This document shows, piece by piece, positions 1 to 9,715 of a stretch of DNA of 64,000 nt. Numbering within the stretch: position 1 is the first letter of the stretch; each line of letters starts with the position of its first letter. The translations under genes were made by a program, and so were the position numbers. The stretch covers positions 434,001 through 498,000 of the forward strand of contig CAVSKX010000004.1 of assembly GCA_963728765.1 (NCBI GenBank), in the 5' to 3' direction. The stretch is from AC-32 sp963728765 (GTDB lineage: Bacteria > Actinomycetota > Thermoleophilia > Gaiellales > Gaiellaceae). Under the pieces are notes generated by a model. It was given only the letters and a program-made list of their open reading frames with translations. It did not search any database and was not told the origin of the DNA.

Positions 1-157
1 GAGGGATCTTCGAGGGGCCTCCCCCTGCCGGGGGATGAAGCGACACCCCTCTCCACCGTAGGTTCCGCCCGGATTTCGCGGCGGCGAGCCGACGGGCACG
101 TGTCGCGGAGCAGGCAACCATGCGGCCCGCGCGAGGGCGCGGAAAGGAGAACGGAAG

Positions 158-2023
158 GTGCGGATGAACGGCGGCAAACGAGGAGAAATGCGCTCGAGTG
201 CGCTGTGGGGCACAGGCAACCGCGGCGGCGAATCTCGGTCGAGCGCGCTCTGGGGGAAGGGCGGCCGTGGGGCGATCACCGCACTGGTGGCGATGCTGGC
301 CATCAGTGTTCCGCTCGCGTCGAGCGCGGTGCAGCTCAAGCACGCGAAGCGCAGCGGACACGCGACGATCAAGAAGACGTGGATCTCGCCGGGCCTCCTG
401 AAGGGGGCGAAGCGGCATCCGAACCAGTACGTGCGGGTGATCATCCAGAGCACGAACGGCCAGCTCTCGCCGGCGCTCTCGGCCTTCACCCATGTCAATC
501 AGTTCGCGGATGACGACCGCGGCGGCCTCGACCGGCGCCTGAGCCTGATCAACGGCGTTTCGGTCACCGTCAGGGCAGGCGTCCTGCCGAGGCTGATGCG
601 GATGCCGAACCTGATCGTGACGCCCGACGTCCAGGTGCACGTGAGCGGGTTCAGCTCCGGGCAGCTGTGGCCGTACGAGACCGGGCTCTCGAAGGGCTGG
701 AGCGGCGGCGACGCGCCAAAGGCGGGCTCCGTGCCGGCGATCGCGGTCGTGGACTCCGGCATCCAGCCCGGCCGCACGGACTTCGGGAACCGTGTGGTCG
801 CGAACGTGAAGTTCAGCACGCTGCCGGACGACTCGCCCGGCGACGGACGCGGCCACGGCACCTTCGTGGCGGGCATCGCCGCGGGCGGGGCCGACAACTA
901 CACAGGCGGCACTCCTCAGGCGCCCCTGGTCTCGCTCGACGTCATGGACGACCACGGCGTCGCGCGGACGAGCGACGTGATCGCGGCGGCCCAGTGGATC
1001 CTGGCCAACAAGAGCACGTACAACATCAAGGTCGCCAACTTCTCGCTGCACTCGGCGACCAAGAGCCACTTCTTCCAGGATCCGCTCGACGCGGCCGTGG
1101 AGAAGCTCTGGTTCAACGGTGTGGTCGTGGTCGCGGCGGCCGGGAACTACGGCTACCCCGACAAGCCCAGCGGCGTCCTCTACGCGCCGGGCAACGACCC
1201 GTTCGTGATCACCGTCGGCGCGATCGACCTCGGCGGGACGAAGAACATCAAGGACGACAGCAACGCACCATGGTCGGCCTATGGCCGGACGCCGGACGGC
1301 TTCATGAAGCCTGAGTTGACGGCTCCCGGCCGCTACATGGTCGGCCCGGTGCCGGTCGGGTCGACGCTGGCCGTCGAGAAGGCGAGCAATGTCGTCGCGC
1401 CTGGCTACATGCAGCTTTCGGGGACCTCGTTCGCGGCACCGGTCATCTCGGCCGCCGCGGCCCAGATCCTCGGGAAGCACCCGGAGTACACGCCCGACCA
1501 GGTCAAAGGCGCCCTGATGGCGTCCACGAAGCCGGTCGACGGCGCCCCCGTCGGCTCGGTCGGCGTCGGCGAGATTCAGGTCACGAACGCCTCGGCGCTC
1601 AAGGCCCCGCCGAACCCGGACTGGGCCCTGAACCAGTTCGTCAAGACGGACCTGACCGGGGGGCGCGCCTTCGACGCCGTCAGCTGGTCGGACGTCGCCA
1701 AGGCGAACGTCTCTTGGGACTCCGTCTCGTGGACGGACGTCTCGTGGGCCGACACGGCGGCGAGCGCGGTCTCCTGGGCCGACGTCTCCTGGGATTCGGT
1801 CTCCTGGGCCGACGTCTCCTGGGCCGACGTGTCCTGGGCAGACGTCTCGTGGGCCGACGCCGCCTACGAGGACGCGGCCGAGAGCGATGCTGCGGCCGAC
1901 CCGACCGCCTACGCCCTGACCCCGGAGCAGGCGGCCGAGATCATGGCCGACCCCGAGACGGCACCCGATCCTGGTGATCTCCCCGCGGCGGTCGCCGACG
2001 CGGTCGCTGCGCCGGCGGGCTAG
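158..2023 (+). CDS. Secreted subtilisin-like S8 serine protease with Trp-rich C-terminal repeats
   Basis: The subtilase triad is visible: Asp199 in AVVDSGI, His233 in GHGTFVAG and Ser424 in SGTSFAAP. A hydrophobic stretch at about residues 38-57, after a basic N-terminus, looks like a signal or anchor segment, so export is inferred. The N-terminus repeats the motif RSSALWG twice (about residues 12-34). The C-terminus (about 508-566) has ten copies of a V-S-W-x-x pentapeptide, mostly VSWAD, followed by an acidic Ala-rich tail. GTG 158 is chosen because AAGGAG lies 8 bp upstream; ATG 164 is the alternative. The gene is monocistronic and is followed by a hairpin terminator. The substrate is unknown, and the repeats are not part of the catalytic fold. 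Confidence 0.9.
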   Translation: MRMNGGKRGEMRSSALWGTGNRGGESRSSALWGKGGRGAITALVAMLAISVPLASSAVQLKHAKRSGHATIKKTWISPGLLKGAKRHPNQYVRVIIQSTNGQLSPALSAFTHVNQFADDDRGGLDRRLSLINGVSVTVRAGVLPRLMRMPNLIVTPDVQVHVSGFSSGQLWPYETGLSKGWSGGDAPKAGSVPAIAVVDSGIQPGRTDFGNRVVANVKFSTLPDDSPGDGRGHGTFVAGIAAGGADNYTGGTPQAPLVSLDVMDDHGVARTSDVIAAAQWILANKSTYNIKVANFSLHSATKSHFFQDPLDAAVEKLWFNGVVVVAAAGNYGYPDKPSGVLYAPGNDPFVITVGAIDLGGTKNIKDDSNAPWSAYGRTPDGFMKPELTAPGRYMVGPVPVGSTLAVEKASNVVAPGYMQLSGTSFAAPVISAAAAQILGKHPEYTPDQVKGALMASTKPVDGAPVGSVGVGEIQVTNASALKAPPNPDWALNQFVKTDLTGGRAFDAVSWSDVAKANVSWDSVSWTDVSWADTAASAVSWADVSWDSVSWADVSWADVSWADVSWADAAYEDAAESDAAADPTAYALTPEQAAEIMADPETAPDPGDLPAAVADAVAAPAG

Positions 2024-2043
2024 GCACCGATCGACGCATCTTC

Positions 2044-2072
2044 TGAGGGGGCCGGGCGCAACCCCGGCCCCT
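2044..2072 (+). terminator. Rho-independent-like terminator after the S8 protease
   Basis: A strong GC stem begins 20 bp after the stop codon: GAGGGG-CCGGG pairs with CCCGGCCCCTC with one bulged G and a short loop. The T-tract is poor (CACTCCTTT). Confidence 0.6.
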
Positions 2073-2289
2073 CACTCCTTTGGGGGATATTCGGGGCGTA
2101 CCGATAAAGGGGGATGTGACCCCCGGCGGTGCGACGTAGCTTCCAGTGGTGGTGAGCCGCTCGGCGAACGTCACCACGAAGCAGGCTTCAGTTCATGCGG
2201 CGCCGCGCCGATCGCGCGGAGATCGGAGACCACCAGCAGGCGATGACGGGGTTGGCTGTGAGCCTGACGCGACCCGCGGAGCGGCCCGC

Positions 2290-5028
2290 ATGAGCGCGGT
2301 CCCGAGCGCGATCGCGCACGACGTCGAGGCGCCCGGCACCGAGTCGCCGCGACTTGCGCCGAAGGCGGCCGGCTACTTCTTCGTGGTCGCGGCCATCACG
2401 ATCGCGGTCGCCGTGCCGCTGCTGTCGCATCTCAGCCCGCACACGCCGGGCTGGGCGACGTTCCTGATTCTCGGCGCGATCGCGGCCGTTGCGCAGCTGT
2501 TCGTCGTGCGCACGCCCCGGAACCAGTCGTACCACACGACGATCGTGTTCCTGATCCCGGCGGTGATGCTGCTCCCGCCGGAGCTGATCGTGCTGATCGG
2601 GGTGGTCCAGCACATCCCCGAATGGCTGAAGAACCGCAACGCCTGGTACATCCAGATCTTCAACATCTGCAACTGGACGCTGTCGATGCTGGCGGCGTAC
2701 GCGGCCTTCCACGGCGTTCTGCGGCTCGCCCCTACGTCCGATGTCGAGTACGCGCTCGCAGGCCTCTCGGCCGCGGCCGCGATGGTGGCGGTGAACCACC
2801 TGCTGATGGCGCCGATGCTCCACCTCGCGCGCGGCCACTCGCTGCGCGAGTCCGGGCTGTTCTCGTTCCCGAGCCTCTCGACCGACCTCGTGCTCGCAAT
2901 GCTCGGGGTGGCGATGGCAGCCTTCTGGGCCACGAACCCGTGGCTGATCCCGTTCGCCGTCGCCCCGCTCCTGCTGATCCACCGCTCGCTCTCGGTGCCG
3001 CAGCTGCAGGAGGAAGCTCGCGTCGACCCAAAGACCGGCCTCTTCAACGCGCGCCACTTCGCAGCGGCCTTGAACGAGGAGCTCCTGCGGGCGGAGCGGT
3101 TCGAACGGCCCCTCTCGCTGATCATGGCCGACCTCGACCTCCTGCGCGACATCAACAACACGTACGGCCACCTCGCCGGCGACGCGGTGCTCCAGGGAAT
3201 CGCGGAGGTCTTCCGCTCCCAGCTGCGCCACTACGACGTCCCGGCGCGATTCGGCGGCGAGGAGTTCGCCATCCTGCTCCCGGAGACGCCGCCCGAGCAG
3301 GCGTTCGAGATCGCGGAGCGCATCCGCCGGACCGTCGCCTCGCGCGCGTACGACGTCGAGACCTCGAGCGAGCCGATTCGGGCCACCGTCTCGATCGGCG
3401 TCGCCGGCTACCCGCGCGACGGCTCGGACGCGAACGAGCTCATCCACCAGGCCGACCTCGCCGTGTACCGCGCGAAGCTCCAGGGGCGCAACCGCGTCCT
3501 CGACGCGAGCTCCGAGCCGCTGCTGATGCCGGAGAAGCGCCAGGGACGGCTGGTGGCCGTGCCGGAGGACGGCGATCACATCGTCCCGCTGCCGCCGCCA
3601 CCCGAGAGCGCACCGCAGCACGAGCGGCGCCACCCGCGGCCGCATGCAATGCACGGGCCGCGCTTCCTCTCGCTGTCGAGCCGCCTGGCGCTATTCGTAG
3701 CGCTCGTGAGCGCCGCGGGGGTGGTCGCAGGCCTGTTCAGCGCGATCTTCGGCCCCAGCACCGACTGGATCGGCCTGATCGCCCTCGTGGCGGTCGTCGG
3801 CGCGGGGCAGGCTCTCGCGCTCGAGGTCGACGACGGCTCGATCTCGGTCAGCGCGGTGGGCTCGATCGCCGGCGCAGCGCTCTTCGGGCCGCGCGCGGCG
3901 CTCGCCATCGCTCTCACGATCGCAGCGGTCGAGTGGAGCGCCAGGCGCTCGCCGTTCCACTACGTGGTCTTCAACGTCGGCACCCTCACGCTCTCGTCGC
4001 TCGCGGCCACAAGCGTGTTCGCAGCAGCCGATGCGTCAACCACGGACGGCAATCTGCGCAACTTCGTCTACGTCGCCGCCGGCATCGCAGCGGGCGCAAC
4101 GTACTTCGGCGTCAACATGAGCCTCCTCAGCGCCGTCGTCGCGATCGAGGGCCATGAACGCTGGTGGGCGGTATTCAAGGAGCGCTTCGCGTGGCTCGCG
4201 ACGCACTACCTCGTGTACGGCTTCATCGGCGGGGTGATCTGGGTCGGCCACGATAACGCCGGGCTCTGGGCGCTGGCCGTCTTCGCGGTGCCGTTGCTGC
4301 TGATGCGCAAGACGCAGGAGGCCTACCTGCGCCACACGCAGCGCAGCGCGCAGAAGCTCCGCGCCGCGGCCGAGACGATCCAGACCCAGAACGTCTCGCT
4401 CGAGCACGCCAACCGCCTGCTCAAGGAGCGCTCGACGGCCGCGATGGAAAGCCTCTCGGCCACGGTCGACGCGCGCGATGCGTACACCGCCGGCCACTCA
4501 CGGCGCGTCCAGCAGCTCGCCCTGGCGATCGGCCGCGAGCTGGGCCTCTCGCAGGCCGAGCTCGATCTGCTCGGGCACGCGGCGCTCTTCCACGACATCG
4601 GCAAGCTCGCGATTCCCGACGCGATCCTGCTCAAGCCCGCGAGCCTGACGGCGGAGGAGTGGGAGCTGATGCAGCGTCATGCCGACGAGGGCGCGCGCAT
4701 CATCGATCGCCTCGGCTTCCTGAACGACGCCGTGCCGGCCATTCGCCACCACCACGAGCGCTTCGACGGCACCGGCTACCCCGACGGCCTGAAGGGCGAG
4801 GAGATCCCGCTGGGCGCGCGGATCATCCACGTCGCGGACGCGCTCGACTCGATGCTGACGACGCGCATCTACCGGGCCGCCCGGCCTGCCGCGGAGGCGC
4901 TGGACGAGCTCAGGCGCGCCGCAGGCACCCAGTTCTGCCCGCGCTGCGTCGCCGCGCTCGAGCGGATCCTGCCCCTCGAGGGCATCGACGACGAGGACAC
5001 GCGCCCGCGCGTCCTGGTCGCGTCCTAG
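2290..5028 (+). CDS. Membrane protein with GGDEF (diguanylate cyclase) and HD-GYP (c-di-GMP phosphodiesterase) domains
   Basis: This 912-residue protein can in principle both make and degrade c-di-GMP. Order: N-terminal membrane block (about residues 25-235), GGDEF domain with active-site GGEEF at 322-326 and an intact inhibitory I-site RHYD five residues before it, a linker, a second membrane block (about 460-660), then HD-GYP with H768-D769 and the signature H-H-H-E-R-F-D-G-T-G-Y-P from about 820. The fold order cyclase-membrane-phosphodiesterase is uncommon. ATG 2290 has GGAG 9 bp upstream; a longer in-frame GTG at 2146 would add 48 poorly conserved residues. No operon partner is seen. Net enzymatic direction cannot be told from sequence. 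Confidence 0.88.
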   Translation: MSAVPSAIAHDVEAPGTESPRLAPKAAGYFFVVAAITIAVAVPLLSHLSPHTPGWATFLILGAIAAVAQLFVVRTPRNQSYHTTIVFLIPAVMLLPPELIVLIGVVQHIPEWLKNRNAWYIQIFNICNWTLSMLAAYAAFHGVLRLAPTSDVEYALAGLSAAAAMVAVNHLLMAPMLHLARGHSLRESGLFSFPSLSTDLVLAMLGVAMAAFWATNPWLIPFAVAPLLLIHRSLSVPQLQEEARVDPKTGLFNARHFAAALNEELLRAERFERPLSLIMADLDLLRDINNTYGHLAGDAVLQGIAEVFRSQLRHYDVPARFGGEEFAILLPETPPEQAFEIAERIRRTVASRAYDVETSSEPIRATVSIGVAGYPRDGSDANELIHQADLAVYRAKLQGRNRVLDASSEPLLMPEKRQGRLVAVPEDGDHIVPLPPPPESAPQHERRHPRPHAMHGPRFLSLSSRLALFVALVSAAGVVAGLFSAIFGPSTDWIGLIALVAVVGAGQALALEVDDGSISVSAVGSIAGAALFGPRAALAIALTIAAVEWSARRSPFHYVVFNVGTLTLSSLAATSVFAAADASTTDGNLRNFVYVAAGIAAGATYFGVNMSLLSAVVAIEGHERWWAVFKERFAWLATHYLVYGFIGGVIWVGHDNAGLWALAVFAVPLLLMRKTQEAYLRHTQRSAQKLRAAAETIQTQNVSLEHANRLLKERSTAAMESLSATVDARDAYTAGHSRRVQQLALAIGRELGLSQAELDLLGHAALFHDIGKLAIPDAILLKPASLTAEEWELMQRHADEGARIIDRLGFLNDAVPAIRHHHERFDGTGYPDGLKGEEIPLGARIIHVADALDSMLTTRIYRAARPAAEALDELRRAAGTQFCPRCVAALERILPLEGIDDEDTRPRVLVAS

Positions 5029-5081
5029 GCGTCCCGCTGATCTGACGCGGTAGCAAACGCCCGCATTCGCTAGCCCGCAGT

Positions 5082-5109
5082 TTGCGATCGGGCGAAGTTG
5101 CTCTATTCT
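5082..5109 (+). promoter_or_regulatory. Putative sigma-70 promoter of the HNH-repeat gene
   Basis: TTGCGA (5082-5087) and TATTCT (5104-5109) are separated by 16 bp. They lie about 14 bp before the start codon, in a locally AT-rich stretch. The start is preceded by GGAAG. Confidence 0.45.
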
Positions 5110-5122
5110 TATTGGAAGAACG

Positions 5123-5806
5123 ATGCCCCGCCGGCCCCAGTACCGCGCGCTCGCGGGCATCGACCGGAAGGCACTCGAGGCCTTCCAGGCCGGCATCCGC
5201 AAGCGCTATTCCGACGAGCAGATCCTCGCCGAGCTCTCCGCGTGTGCGGAGCGCCTGGGCCGCTCGCCGACGATGCGGGAGTTCGCAGCCGATCCGGAGA
5301 CGAACGTGCATCCCCAGACGGTGATCGAGCACTTCGGCAGCTGGAACAAGGCCAAGCGCAAGGCAGGACTTGTCCCGCGGCGCTTCGCCACGCGCGAAGA
5401 GTTGCTCGAGCAACTGCGGGGGCTGGGTGAGGAGCTCGGCCGCATCCCGACGGCGCGCGACATCGAGGAGCACCGCGGCCGGATGCCGTCGAAGTCCCTC
5501 TACTGGCACACGTTCGGCTCGCTCGCGAACGCGCTGCGCGAGGCCGGCTTCGACGTCCCGGTGGGAGAGGAGAAGCTGGAGCGCGCCCTGGAGCAGGGGA
5601 TGGAGCTCGCGCGCGAGCTGGGGCGGCTGCCGAAGTTCGCCGACTGGGCCGAGGCGCGCAAGGCCGACGAGACGCTCCTCACGGAGTGGCAGATCTACCG
5701 CATGTTCGAGGGCCGGACGGGCGCCTGGTCGACCTTCCAGTTCCTGATCCGCGAGCGCCTGCTGGCCGCCGGAACGGCCGTGGGTGCCGACGGGGGGATC
5801 GGCTAG
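5123..5806 (+). CDS. Homing-endonuclease-associated (HNH_repeat) DNA-binding protein, no nuclease domain
   Basis: This 227-residue protein is built from at least two repeats of the type found beside HNH homing endonucleases. Each runs I-L-x-x-L...LGR-x-P-(T)-x-x-(E/D), then a F-G-S-(W/L)-x-(K/N)-A-x-(R/K)-(K/E)-A-G helix pair. Repeat 1 is about residues 30-85 and repeat 2 about 92-148; a third degenerate unit (LGRLPKFADWAEA) follows. No HNH catalytic motif is present, so a stand-alone DNA-binding or regulatory role is inferred. ATG 5123 has GGAAG 5 bp upstream. Confidence 0.75.
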   Translation: MPRRPQYRALAGIDRKALEAFQAGIRKRYSDEQILAELSACAERLGRSPTMREFAADPETNVHPQTVIEHFGSWNKAKRKAGLVPRRFATREELLEQLRGLGEELGRIPTARDIEEHRGRMPSKSLYWHTFGSLANALREAGFDVPVGEEKLERALEQGMELARELGRLPKFADWAEARKADETLLTEWQIYRMFEGRTGAWSTFQFLIRERLLAAGTAVGADGGIG

Positions 5807-5815
5807 GGCCGGTTG

Positions 5816-6607
5816 TTAGGAGATCGCGGCGAGCGCCGCGAGGCGCTGGAGGCAGAACGCGCCCTCGTGCGGCGCGCGCACGGCCGGGAGCGTTCGCTCC
5901 TCGAAGTCGCGGTCGGGCTCGAAGCGCAGCTTGTCGAGCACCTCGCCGCTCGCGATCACGGCGAGCGTCCCCTCGCCGATCTCGCGCTTGCGGAGCTTCA
6001 GCCCGAGGAACTTCTCGGCAACCTCGAGCGCGGCCTTCGTGGAGGCGAACAGCGTCTCGTTGCGGCCGGTGCCGAGCCAGAGCGGCCGCCCGACGCCGCG
6101 AGCTACGAAGAGCGTCTCGGCATGCCGCTCGTCGAGCCAGGCCGTCGCCATCGAGCCGCGGAGCTGCTCGAGCGCCTTCGGGTTCCCGTCGTGGGCCTCG
6201 GCGAGTGCGAAGATCGCCTCGGAGTCGACCGTCATCTCGGGCTCGGCGCGCTCGAAGCCGTGCTCGTCCATCAGCTCGTCGTCGTTGATGATGACCCCGT
6301 TGTGGACGCCGACGACGGACCCGTGGCGGATGGGGTGGTTGTTGGCCTCGACGCTCGGGTGCCCCTTGGTGTAGTCCCGGACGTGGATCAGCGCCTCGGT
6401 CGTGCTCGTGGGGACGACGACCTCCTCGAGCAGGGCGCTCGCGCCCGAGCGCTGCTTGTGGATCGTGACCGGGCCATTTCCGGTCCGGTACGCGTAGCCG
6501 ACCGCGTCGGCGCCGCGCTCGGCGATTCCGGCCAGCAGCGCCTGTGCCGCCAGCGTGTGATCCACGCTACTGCGCGCGCTCAGGCTGTATCCGGCAATTC
6601 CACACAT
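5816..6607 (-). CDS. Class II glutamine amidotransferase domain protein (Ntn hydrolase)
   Basis: The 263-residue product begins MCGIAGY, so Cys2 is the N-terminal nucleophile after Met removal. It carries the GlmS/PurF-type glutaminase motifs: a V-R-D-Y-T-K-G-H-P-S segment, N-N-H-P and V-G-V-H-N-G-V-I. No synthetase or phosphosugar-isomerase domain follows, so this is a stand-alone glutaminase domain whose ammonia acceptor or partner is unknown. The start is fixed by the need for Cys at position 2. It is transcribed away from the sigma factor gene on the other side. Confidence 0.8.
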   Translation of the reverse strand: MCGIAGYSLSARSSVDHTLAAQALLAGIAERGADAVGYAYRTGNGPVTIHKQRSGASALLEEVVVPTSTTEALIHVRDYTKGHPSVEANNHPIRHGSVVGVHNGVIINDDELMDEHGFERAEPEMTVDSEAIFALAEAHDGNPKALEQLRGSMATAWLDERHAETLFVARGVGRPLWLGTGRNETLFASTKAALEVAEKFLGLKLRKREIGEGTLAVIASGEVLDKLRFEPDRDFEERTLPAVRAPHEGAFCLQRLAALAAIS

Positions 6608-6785
6608 TTCAGGAAACCCCTGGAATGAAACTAGCGACCAAAGCGGCCGCCACCGAGTCAGACGTCGGCTGTGCCTCAGAGTTAGGCATGCCCGTTCCTC
6701 TCGGTTCAACACGTCCAGGCCTGATCCCCCTTGTGGGTGGGACTCCCTCAAGCGAGGGAGGAATTGCGCCGATAGACCCCGCGTG

Positions 6786-7736
<951 letters not shown>

Positions 7737-7783
7737 CCCTCGCAAGTCCGGCCCGCTTCGCGGGCCATGATGACTTGCGAGGG
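7737..7783. terminator. Nested perfect hairpin between the two convergent sigma genes
   Basis: The outer arms CCCTCGCAAGTC (7737-7748) and GACTTGCGAGGG (7772-7783) are perfectly complementary. They enclose an inner hairpin GGCCCGC-TTC-GCGGGCC. The structure begins directly after the stop codon. It could work in both directions; there is no T-run. Confidence 0.6.
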
Positions 7784-8007
7784 AATGGGCGCGTCGCGGC
7801 CCGCGTAGGAGTGCCGCAGCCGCACATGTCGGCTGCGACGGCGCGAGGACTCCGAAGGTTCCGGCGAACGTAGGGACAGCATGCGCGGTAGGGCCTTCGC
7901 AGCGGTCTGTGTTGCGCGACCACCGATCGGCGACGGCATGTCCTCGCGATTCGGGCGAGAGTGGGGAGAAGCCGGGCTGCCGCTGTTCGACGGGAGCGCG
8001 CTGAATC
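7784..8007. other. Intergenic region without a recognised gene
   Basis: This stretch of 224 bp between two convergent sigma genes has no supported ORF. It holds short inverted repeats such as GCAGCCG/CGGCTGC near 7816-7839. I see no known RNA family in it. Confidence 0.5.
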
Positions 8008-9078
8008 TCAGAGCTCGGCGACCGACTCCATCTCGCGTAGGCGGGCCATCCGCTTGAGCGCCTCGGTCTCGATCTGCCGCACGCGCTCGCGCGTCAGGCC
8101 GAGCCGGCGGCCGATCTCCTCGAGCGTCTTCGGCTCCTCGTCGATGAGGCCGTAGCGGAGGGTCAGGACCTTGCGCTCGCGCTCCGCGAGGACTGCGAGC
8201 GCTTCCGCGAGCGCCTGGCAGCGCAGTGAGACCTCGACCTCCTCGTCGGGCAGCGGCCCATCGCCGGCGACGAAATCGCCGAAGACCGCGTCCTCGGTCT
8301 CGCCGACCGGCTGGTCGAGGCTCGTGGATGCGCGCGCGGCCGCCTTGACCTCGTGGGCCTGGGCAATCGGCAGGTTCGCCTCCTCGGCGACCTCCTCGAG
8401 CGTAGGCTCGCGGCCCAGCTGGGTCCAGAGCGTGCGCTCGGCGCGGTTCAGCTTCTGCATCCGCTCGACGATGTGGACCGGCATCCGGATCGTGCGCGCC
8501 TTGTCTGCGAGGGCCCGCGCGACCGCCTGTCGGATCCACCAGGTCGCGTAGGTGGAGAACTTGTAGCCGCGCCGCCAGTCGAACTTCTCGACGGCTCTGA
8601 TGAGCCCGAGTGTGCCTTCCTGGATCAGGTCGAGGAACGGGAGGCCCTGGTTGCGGTAGTTCTTCGCGATCGACACCACCAGCCGCAGGTTCGACTGGAT
8701 CATCCGCGTCTTGGCCTCCATCTCGCCGCGCTCGATGCGCTTGGCGAGCTCGACCTCCTGCGCGGCCGTCAGGAGCGGGTGGCGGCCGGCATCGCGCAGG
8801 AAGAGCTGTAGCGCGTCGGTGGTCGTCTCCTGCGGCGTGAGCTGCGGCGGTGGCGGTGGCAAAGGCGCCTCGCGCTGCTCGGCCTCGGGCTCCAGCACAT
8901 CGAGACCACGCTGCTCGAGCTCCCGGAAGACCGCGTCCGTCTCGAGCGGGTCCAGGTGCAGCGGCTCGAGGATCTCGATCAGATCCGCGTATCGCAGCGA
9001 CCCGGTCTGCTCTGCCTGCTCGAAGAGCTCGTGTAGCTCGGGGGCTGCCAGGACGTTTTCGATCTCGACCGCTGTCAT
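8008..9078 (-). CDS. rpoD: Principal RNA polymerase sigma factor RpoD (SigA)
   Basis: The 356-residue protein starts with a region 1.1-like helical domain (about residues 10-60, LFEQAEQTGSLRYADLIEIL). After a Pro-rich linker come region 1.2, region 2 (NLRLVVSIAKNYRNQG, LIQEGTLGLIRAVEKFD, STYATWWIRQAVARAL), region 3 and the region 4 helix-turn-helix (TLEEIGRRLGLTRERVRQIE). Presence of region 1.1 and the close match to SigA make it the likely housekeeping factor. A cluster of DnaA-box-like sites lies about 340 bp upstream. Confidence 0.92.
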   Translation of the reverse strand: MTAVEIENVLAAPELHELFEQAEQTGSLRYADLIEILEPLHLDPLETDAVFRELEQRGLDVLEPEAEQREAPLPPPPPQLTPQETTTDALQLFLRDAGRHPLLTAAQEVELAKRIERGEMEAKTRMIQSNLRLVVSIAKNYRNQGLPFLDLIQEGTLGLIRAVEKFDWRRGYKFSTYATWWIRQAVARALADKARTIRMPVHIVERMQKLNRAERTLWTQLGREPTLEEVAEEANLPIAQAHEVKAAARASTSLDQPVGETEDAVFGDFVAGDGPLPDEEVEVSLRCQALAEALAVLAERERKVLTLRYGLIDEEPKTLEEIGRRLGLTRERVRQIETEALKRMARLREMESVAEL

Positions 9079-9417
9079 CCCGACAACCTGCTTCCTGCCA
9101 CGGATTGCACCCCCTCAAACCCGCTACGAGAGCGGATCTCGATCCGATGCACGATAACGGGTGTTATGTCAAGTCCGAGAATACGGGCTTCGCCGGCCAC
9201 TCCACCCCGCAGCCGCCTCTGCCGGACCAAAAAAATTCGCCGAGCCGGTTTCCGTTTCGTCCACCGCTTTCGCTGACCTTTCCCTTGCGGGTAGTGCCTT
9301 CGAACTCGGCTTCGACCTACTCCGGTTCCGTGCTCGGCGCAAGAGGCAATCTAGGGCCAGGCCGCGGCCGGTTCAAGGGGTTTGGAACACGGAGAAGCCG
9401 CAATTTGCGGAAATTCA
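9079..9417. other. Long divergent intergenic region upstream of rpoD
   Basis: No convincing ORF lies here; the reading frames that cross it lack family features. It contains an A7 tract near 9230 and a hairpin-prone CGGGCTTCGCCGGCC segment. The right end grades into the AT-rich DnaA-box cluster. Confidence 0.4.
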
Positions 9418-9458
9418 ATTGTCCACATTTCCACAGCAGGGCGTGCAGCTTGTGGATA
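9418..9458. promoter_or_regulatory. Cluster of DnaA-box-like sequences
   Basis: TTGTCCACA lies at 9418-9426 and a perfect TTATCCACA on the minus strand at 9450-9458. A weaker ATTTCCACA (9426-9434) lies between them. The segment is AT-rich against a GC-rich background and sits just upstream of the small membrane gene at 9494. It is a candidate DnaA binding or titration site; no dnaA or dnaN is present to argue for oriC. Confidence 0.5.
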
Positions 9459-9493
9459 ACTACTCCAGGGCCTCGAAGGCGTAGACTCCGGGC

Positions 9494-9715
9494 GTGCCGC
9501 ACTTCCGTCTCCCCGCCTTCTCGCACGGCTTCTGGGCCTTCGTGTGGGGCCTCGTCTTTGGCCTCTACGTCTGGCTTGGCGGCCTCGCGGTGGGCGTCAG
9601 CGGCGGCACGGCGTTCATCTTCGGCGCCGTGACATGCTTCCTCGTGTACCTGCTGGTGGTGGCGTTCGGCTCGGACGAGCCGCGCCGTCAGCCGCGGCGC
9701 GCCGACCGGCGCTGA
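9494..9715 (+). CDS. Small membrane protein, two predicted transmembrane segments
   Basis: This 73-residue product has two hydrophobic segments (about residues 10-32 and 36-58) with little between them, and a basic Arg-rich C-terminal tail. GTG start; no strong ribosome binding site is visible. The function is not recognised. Confidence 0.55.
   Translation: MPHFRLPAFSHGFWAFVWGLVFGLYVWLGGLAVGVSGGTAFIFGAVTCFLVYLLVVAFGSDEPRRQPRRADRR

Noticed and set aside
1..157. Possible riboswitch-like leader upstream of the S8 protease
   Set aside because: The region is GC-rich and can fold, but I could not match it to a c-di-GMP, c-di-AMP, cobalamin or other conserved core; only a promoter/leader role is reasonable.
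2188..3654. Long minus-strand frame opposite the GGDEF/HD-GYP gene
   Set aside because: Composition is the Arg/His-rich pattern of an antisense shadow of a GC-rich gene, and the plus strand encodes clear domains.
9400..9460. Chromosome origin oriC
   Set aside because: DnaA-like boxes are present, but few in number, and dnaA, dnaN or rnpA/rpmH are not in the window.
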